Source of the DNA: Lentimicrobiaceae bacterium
GTDB taxonomy: Bacteria > Bacteroidota > Bacteroidia > Bacteroidales > WCHB1-69
Length of the DNA stretch: 9,918 nt
NCBI GenBank assembly: GCA_009776395.1
Contig: WRNX01000048.1
Span: forward strand, 1 to 9,918
Reading direction: 5' to 3'
Shown: positions 6,092 through 9,918 of the stretch, in pieces
Position numbering within the stretch: the first letter of the stretch is position 1
Layout: each line of letters begins with the position of its first letter
Program-made: the position numbers and the translations under genes
Notes under the pieces: model-generated
What the model saw: the letters and a program-made list of their open reading frames with translations, nothing else
Database searches by the model: none
Told to the model about the DNA's origin: nothing

Positions 6092-6728
6092 ACACCAACT
6101 TTTCCTGCATCACTTTGATGACCGCTTCCGATTTTGAATTAACATGCAGTTTTTTATAAATGCTGTTGATGTGGCTGTAAACGGTTCCCATGCTTACGCA
6201 GCAAGCGTTGGCAACCATTTTGTAACTGTCGCCCAATAAAAGACGTTTTAAAATCTCTTTTTCCCGTTGGGAAAGTTGATAAGCGTCAGATTTTTGGGAA
6301 ATTTCCGGTTTGGAAAAATATTCTAATACTTTTCGGGCAATGCCGCTGCTGATAGGCGAGCCACCGTTGTGAAGTTCGGTAATCGCTTCAATGATTTGAG
6401 ATGAAGGCGTTTTTTTCAACAGATAACCGGAAGCGCCGGCACAAAGCGCATCAAAAATTTTATCTTTATCTTCAAAAACAGTGAACATCATAACATTCAC
6501 GTCAGGAAACTCTTTTTTTACCAACAGAGTGGCTTCAATGCCCGACATTTCGGGCATGTCAATATCCATAAGGATAACATCCGGACATTCGTTTTTGCAA
6601 TTTTCAATGATTTTAACTGCGCTGGGCGCTGCCGTACAAAGTTGAAAATCATTCGTTCCCAATATTAAAAAGGATAAACTTTCAAGCAATGCAACGTTGT
6701 CTTCGTAGATAGAAATTTTAATAGCCAT
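6090..6728 (-). CDS. NarL/LuxR-family response regulator
   Basis: A 212-residue cytoplasmic two-component regulator. The receiver domain (about 1-120) has the acidic pair Glu9-Asp10, the phospho-acceptor Asp55 in VILMDIDMPEMSG, Thr83 and Lys105 (YLLKK). A short linker leads to a GerE/LuxR helix-turn-helix (about 152-209): LSQREKEILKRLLLGDSYK, then recognition helix VSMGTVYSHINSIYKKLHV. All residues needed for phosphorylation are present. The ATG at 6728 (MAIKISIYED) was chosen because the longer frame to 6776 starts on a TTG that is the promoter's own -33 element and adds a non-family extension. It follows the sensor kinase gene by 56 bp, which makes that kinase its probable partner, yet it also has its own promoter and an operator. 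By inference it activates both itself and the T6SS operon. Confidence 0.9.
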   Translation of the reverse strand: MAIKISIYEDNVALLESLSFLILGTNDFQLCTAAPSAVKIIENCKNECPDVILMDIDMPEMSGIEATLLVKKEFPDVNVMMFTVFEDKDKIFDALCAGASGYLLKKTPSSQIIEAITELHNGGSPISSGIARKVLEYFSKPEISQKSDAYQLSQREKEILKRLLLGDSYKMVANACCVSMGTVYSHINSIYKKLHVNSKSEAVIKVMQEKLV

Positions 6729-6746
6729 AACAATATAATTACGCCG

Positions 6747-6776
6747 CGAAAATAAGAGAATAAAACCACTTTGCAA
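6747..6776 (-). promoter_or_regulatory. Promoter of the response-regulator gene
   Basis: On the minus strand TTG (6776-6774) is followed after exactly 19 bp by TATTTTCG (6754-6747), one mismatch from TAnnTTTG. The start would be near 6741, leaving a leader of only about 12 nt before the ATG at 6728. Spacer and flanks match the clpV promoter closely (20 of 26 bases beyond the shared 27-mer). The one-base departure in the -7 element suggests a somewhat weaker, more activator-dependent promoter than that of clpV. Confidence 0.6.
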
Positions 6777-6794
6777 TCATATATTTATATGATT
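6775..6794. promoter_or_regulatory. Palindromic operator at the regulator promoter (copy 2)
   Basis: The same perfect palindrome as at 5761-5780, with identical flanks over 27 bp (6771-6797) and the identical distance to its promoter elements. It overlaps the last two sense codons and the stop codon of the sensor-kinase gene (ending ...TKII), so coding and operator sequences share bases. Located before the regulator gene, it suggests autoregulation. It could in principle be bound by a different dimeric regulator. Confidence 0.65.
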
Positions 6795-9781
6795 TTTGTT
6801 TTGAGGGTAATCGTGGTGCCTTTATCTTTTTCGGAAATTATATTCCATCCGTCTCCAAAATGTTTTGCCCGACGTTCCATACTGGTAAGTCCGTTTCGTG
6901 AAGTGGGCAAAGTGGTATCAAAGCCGCAACCATCATCCTGAATCGAAATTTCCAAATAATGATGAATGACAAAAGTAACGGTTAGGTTTTCACATCTCGA
7001 ATGTTTAACAGCATTATTAATAGCCTCTTTTACAATAAGGTAAATATTTCTTCTATCATTCATTTCCAATTTCATAGAATGGATAACTTCTTCCACATTC
7101 ATGTTAAAATTAATATTTTTGGCTTCACAAACAGGAATAGCGTATTCGCGCAAACGAAGGATAAGATTGGATATGGAATCGTTTTGCGGATTCACCGACC
7201 AAATAATATCGTCCATAGAATTAAGTACATCGCGGGAATTTTCGCCAATTTTACTCAATGCTTTTACCAATATTTCTTCTTTATCCTGATTTTTTGTCAT
7301 TTCGCTTAGCAACGAAATACTGCTTAAAGTAGAGCCAATCTCATCGTGCAAGTCGGAAGCAATACGTGTGCGCATTCTTTCCATCTTGATTACTTGAGAC
7401 ATTCGATATTTGAAAAAAGCATAGAGTAAAACAAATATTACACAACATATAAGAAAATAAAACCAGATTGTTTGGTAATAAGCAGGAAAGATACGAAAAG
7501 CAAAAGTTGTTTCTTCTCCGGTAATCTCTCCAATAACCGCTCTTACTTTAAAAGTATATTTTCCCGAGCGCAGAGAAGCGTATTCCACAAAACCTCTATC
7601 CGACAAAACACTCCAATCCTTGTCGGCGCCTTCCAATTTATACTGGTATTCAATATCATCGGCATTTCTGAAAGCGATGGCGGCAAATTCAATGGTAATA
7701 TTGTTTTGTTCGCACGTAAGGCGAATTTTTTTTGTATTTGCAGAGATTTTCGGATCGCTTATTCCATTTACCAACAAGTTGGTAATAAGAACTTTGGGTG
7801 GAGTTTCGTTTCGTTTGTCATCTAAAAATTGATTTTGATATACGAAAACTCCGTATGAAGTGAGGAATAATAATTTGTTATTTATTTGCATTTGATCCAT
7901 TCCTATTCCTGTAATTCCTTCCTTTTTACCTGTATATTCTATGGTTTCGTTTCCACTTTCGTCGAATGTTAAAATATTGTATCCTTTTACCGTAGCAATC
8001 CAGATTTTTCCTTCGTCATCACATTTAAGTCTGTAAATTTCATTGCTTGTCAATCCGTTTGCAGTAGAAAACATTTTATAGGAAACTACGCCGCCTGTGT
8101 CTAAGGTTAATTTGTATGCTCCTGTATATAAAGCAGATATCCAGAGATTATCCGCTTTATCAAAACACATATCTCTTAACCATACGGTAACGAAAGAGGT
8201 ATCAGATCTAACTCCTTTGTAAACCTTATCAATATCAAAAGAGAGCATATCTTTTTGCGGTTGTGAGATGGTGCCTCGGTAGAGTCCGTAGTTCATGTTT
8301 CCACACCAGTAGTATCCATACTTATCGCGAACCATTGTTGAGGGTTTCAGATAGGCGGAATCGGAATGGTTAAATTTAACGGGAATAAACCTGTTGTTCA
8401 TATATTTATATATTTTATTCTGTGAAAATGCCCATAATTCTGTTCCATCTTTTGCAAGATTATCGAAATCTCCAATATTCTTGGTTGAATAATGAACCAC
8501 TTTTTCGAGTTTTCTCAAATCCGGCATCGTTTTTGTTATGGGCATTTTATAAACCCCCAGTCTGCATACAATCCACAATTGAGAATCGTATATTTTCAAA
8601 TCATAAATTCCTTGCATGTATATGGGAGTTCCTTTTAAATTAATGGGTATCAACTTTTCATCTTGAAATATCCAAATATTTTTGAGCCCGCTTAACCAGA
8701 TTCTATTATATGTATCCGCTACAAAATCTCTCGCCTCATCAAACAGTTTACCGTCTATTGCGAGTACGTAATTATCAAAATAATCAATCATACTTACGCC
8801 ATTATCGGTAACAAACCAGTAATTTCCTTCCCTATCTTGAATCATACGCTGAATATTTGATGACAATAATCCGTTTTCTTTAGTAAGATGAAGTATAATG
8901 CTGTTTCCCTTTGTTTTAAAACATCCGTAAGTACTGGTGTTTATCCAAATGTTTTCTTCTTGATCTAAATAAATAGAGTTTATGAATAGTTCTTCTAATT
9001 CGGGAAATGGTTCTTCAATACTATAATTTTCATCCCAGGTATAGGGTTGTTCCCATTTTATTCTGAAATAGCCGTCATTTGTAGCGACATGCAATGTTCC
9101 TTCTTTATCAAAAAGAATATCAACGATGCCCCAATCTTCAAATTCTGGTAAAAAGAGGGGTTCATACACTGAATCTATCAGTTGTAAAATTCCTAAACCA
9201 ATAGTACCGCCAAACCAGATGTTGTTATCCTTATCCACATCTGCCGCAGTAAACATTCCATGTATCCCTTTACTTCGGTAGATTGTGGATAGTGAATCAT
9301 CTTTCAGGTGAAAAAGTTGAAATGATTCGCAGACCAAAATGCTACTGTCTGGGCATGTTTTCAAATAGTTAGCTATGTTAGTGCCAATAGATACGCGTCC
9401 ATTCTGCAAATATTGATTAAATTGTCCATCATCCTGCTGAACAAATACACCTTGCATAAAACTTGTTGAAATAATATTTCCACTCGGTGTTGTATGTAAA
9501 TATCTGACATACGCCGAGTTGTTATAAATTTCGGGTATAGCTTTATGATAGAATGTTTTGCCGTCGAAGCGGCTTAATCCCCTGGAGGAGCCGATATAGA
9601 TATATCCGTTTTTATCCTGCGCTATGGCATAAGTTTCATTAGAAACAAGTCCGTTTTGGGTGGTATAATTTTTAAAGAGAAACTGTTTTGCAGGCGAAGT
9701 GATTGAGGTTTGCGCGGATAGGGGGGAAACAGCGCCTGCAAACAGCAGTAAAAGGCAGGTAATTTTTAAATATGGTTTCAT
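6785..9781 (-). CDS. Sensor histidine kinase with periplasmic Reg_prop propeller and Y_Y_Y domain
   Basis: A 998-residue membrane sensor. A signal peptide (MKPYLKITCLLLLFAGAV, cleavage likely near LSA-QT) leads to a large periplasmic beta-propeller region (about 30-660) with repeated Reg_prop units such as GLVSNETYAIAQDKNGYIYIG, EGNYWFVTDNGVSMID and GKIWIATVKGYNIL. A Y_Y_Y domain (about 697-765) and one membrane helix (about 771-790) follow. The cytoplasmic part has a HisKA_3 dimerisation domain with phospho-acceptor His812 in LHDEIGSTLSS, and a HATPase_c domain with N-box E919/N922-N923, G1 DDGCG (949-953) and G2 Gly964/Gly987. There is no receiver or AraC domain, so it is not a hybrid sensor; HisKA_3 kinases pair with NarL-type regulators such as the next gene. 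The ATG at 9781 was chosen over a TTG at 9802 because it gives a clean signal peptide. The ligand is not known. Confidence 0.92.
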   Translation of the reverse strand: MKPYLKITCLLLLFAGAVSPLSAQTSITSPAKQFLFKNYTTQNGLVSNETYAIAQDKNGYIYIGSSRGLSRFDGKTFYHKAIPEIYNNSAYVRYLHTTPSGNIISTSFMQGVFVQQDDGQFNQYLQNGRVSIGTNIANYLKTCPDSSILVCESFQLFHLKDDSLSTIYRSKGIHGMFTAADVDKDNNIWFGGTIGLGILQLIDSVYEPLFLPEFEDWGIVDILFDKEGTLHVATNDGYFRIKWEQPYTWDENYSIEEPFPELEELFINSIYLDQEENIWINTSTYGCFKTKGNSIILHLTKENGLLSSNIQRMIQDREGNYWFVTDNGVSMIDYFDNYVLAIDGKLFDEARDFVADTYNRIWLSGLKNIWIFQDEKLIPINLKGTPIYMQGIYDLKIYDSQLWIVCRLGVYKMPITKTMPDLRKLEKVVHYSTKNIGDFDNLAKDGTELWAFSQNKIYKYMNNRFIPVKFNHSDSAYLKPSTMVRDKYGYYWCGNMNYGLYRGTISQPQKDMLSFDIDKVYKGVRSDTSFVTVWLRDMCFDKADNLWISALYTGAYKLTLDTGGVVSYKMFSTANGLTSNEIYRLKCDDEGKIWIATVKGYNILTFDESGNETIEYTGKKEGITGIGMDQMQINNKLLFLTSYGVFVYQNQFLDDKRNETPPKVLITNLLVNGISDPKISANTKKIRLTCEQNNITIEFAAIAFRNADDIEYQYKLEGADKDWSVLSDRGFVEYASLRSGKYTFKVRAVIGEITGEETTFAFRIFPAYYQTIWFYFLICCVIFVLLYAFFKYRMSQVIKMERMRTRIASDLHDEIGSTLSSISLLSEMTKNQDKEEILVKALSKIGENSRDVLNSMDDIIWSVNPQNDSISNLILRLREYAIPVCEAKNINFNMNVEEVIHSMKLEMNDRRNIYLIVKEAINNAVKHSRCENLTVTFVIHHYLEISIQDDGCGFDTTLPTSRNGLTSMERRAKHFGDGWNIISEKDKGTTITLKTKII

Positions 9782-9799
9782 AATATGAAATTTTGTGTG

Positions 9800-9828
9800 C
9801 AAATAAATAAAAAATTTAAAATATCAAA
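9800..9828 (-). promoter_or_regulatory. Weak candidate promoter for the sensor-kinase gene
   Basis: TTTG (9828-9825), 17 bp, then TTTATTTG (9807-9800): one mismatch in the -7 element and a spacer shorter than the usual 19. A start there would give a leader of around 13-15 nt. The sequence is so AT-rich that chance matches are likely. No copy of the palindromic operator is visible upstream of this gene inside the window. Confidence 0.25.
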
Positions 9829-9907
9829 TAATAGATTACTTTCCTATTGATTTTCAGGAAATTTGTTTTACAAAAAATTGCCATAACTAACTGATTATCA
9901 GAATAAT

Positions 9908-9918
9908 GGGGGGGGGGG
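9908..9918. other. Terminal run of 11 G
   Basis: The window ends in an uninterrupted G homopolymer within a very AT-rich neighbourhood. It may be a true G-tract cut by the window, or a sequencing or assembly end effect. The 126 bp between it and the sensor-kinase start hold no gene. Confidence 0.5.

Noticed and set aside
6729..6776. 16-residue N-terminal extension of the response regulator starting at a TTG
   Set aside because: The TTG is the promoter -33 element, the extension has no family support, and the ATG at 6728 begins exactly where receiver domains start.
8399..8416. Partial match to the palindromic operator (CATATATTTATATATTTT)
   Set aside because: Only one half-site plus the centre match, the second arm is broken, no promoter elements sit at the right distance, and it lies inside kinase codons for KIYKY.

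Overview
The window looks like Bacteroidota DNA, most likely from the order Bacteroidales. The evidence is an AT-rich composition, A/T-rich leaders instead of Shine-Dalgarno sites, promoters of the TTG-N19-TAnnTTTG type, a T6SS of the Bacteroidetes subtype (T6SS-iii) and a periplasmic beta-propeller/Y_Y_Y sensor kinase. Every gene lies on the minus strand, so transcription runs from high to low coordinates. The genus cannot be read from the sequence.

Layout in the direction of transcription. A sensor histidine kinase (9781-6785) comes first: signal peptide, Reg_prop propeller, Y_Y_Y domain, one membrane helix, HisKA_3 and HATPase_c. A NarL/LuxR-type response regulator follows (6728-6090). Next is a 441-bp gene-free stretch (6089-5649) packed with repeats and hairpins, ending in the promoter of a five-gene T6SS operon: tssH/clpV (5648-3186), tssB (3103-2603), tssC (2579-1209) and two different tssD/Hcp genes (1140-721 and 718-317). 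The left edge (97-1) holds the first 32 codons of a probable IS1634/IS4-like transposase. The T6SS module encodes contractile sheath, inner tube and sheath-recycling ATPase. No baseplate, spike, membrane-complex, effector or immunity gene is in the window.

The most interesting signal is regulatory. A perfect 20-bp palindrome (AATCATATATTTATATGATT), inside a 27-bp exact repeat, occurs twice: once at the clpV promoter and once at the response-regulator promoter. In both places it abuts a TTG-N19-TATTTT(T/C)G promoter at the same base-pair distance, centred near -43 to -45. This is what an activator overlapping the -33 element would need. The simplest inference is that the adjacent two-component system switches on the T6SS operon and its own regulator gene through this operator. 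Binding has not been shown.

Other points of note: the first ATPase domain of ClpV has a degenerate Walker B motif (Asp-Glu replaced by Glu-Gly), the two TssD proteins are clearly divergent, and three intergenic junctions carry period-7 tandem repeats that put stop codons in all frames.
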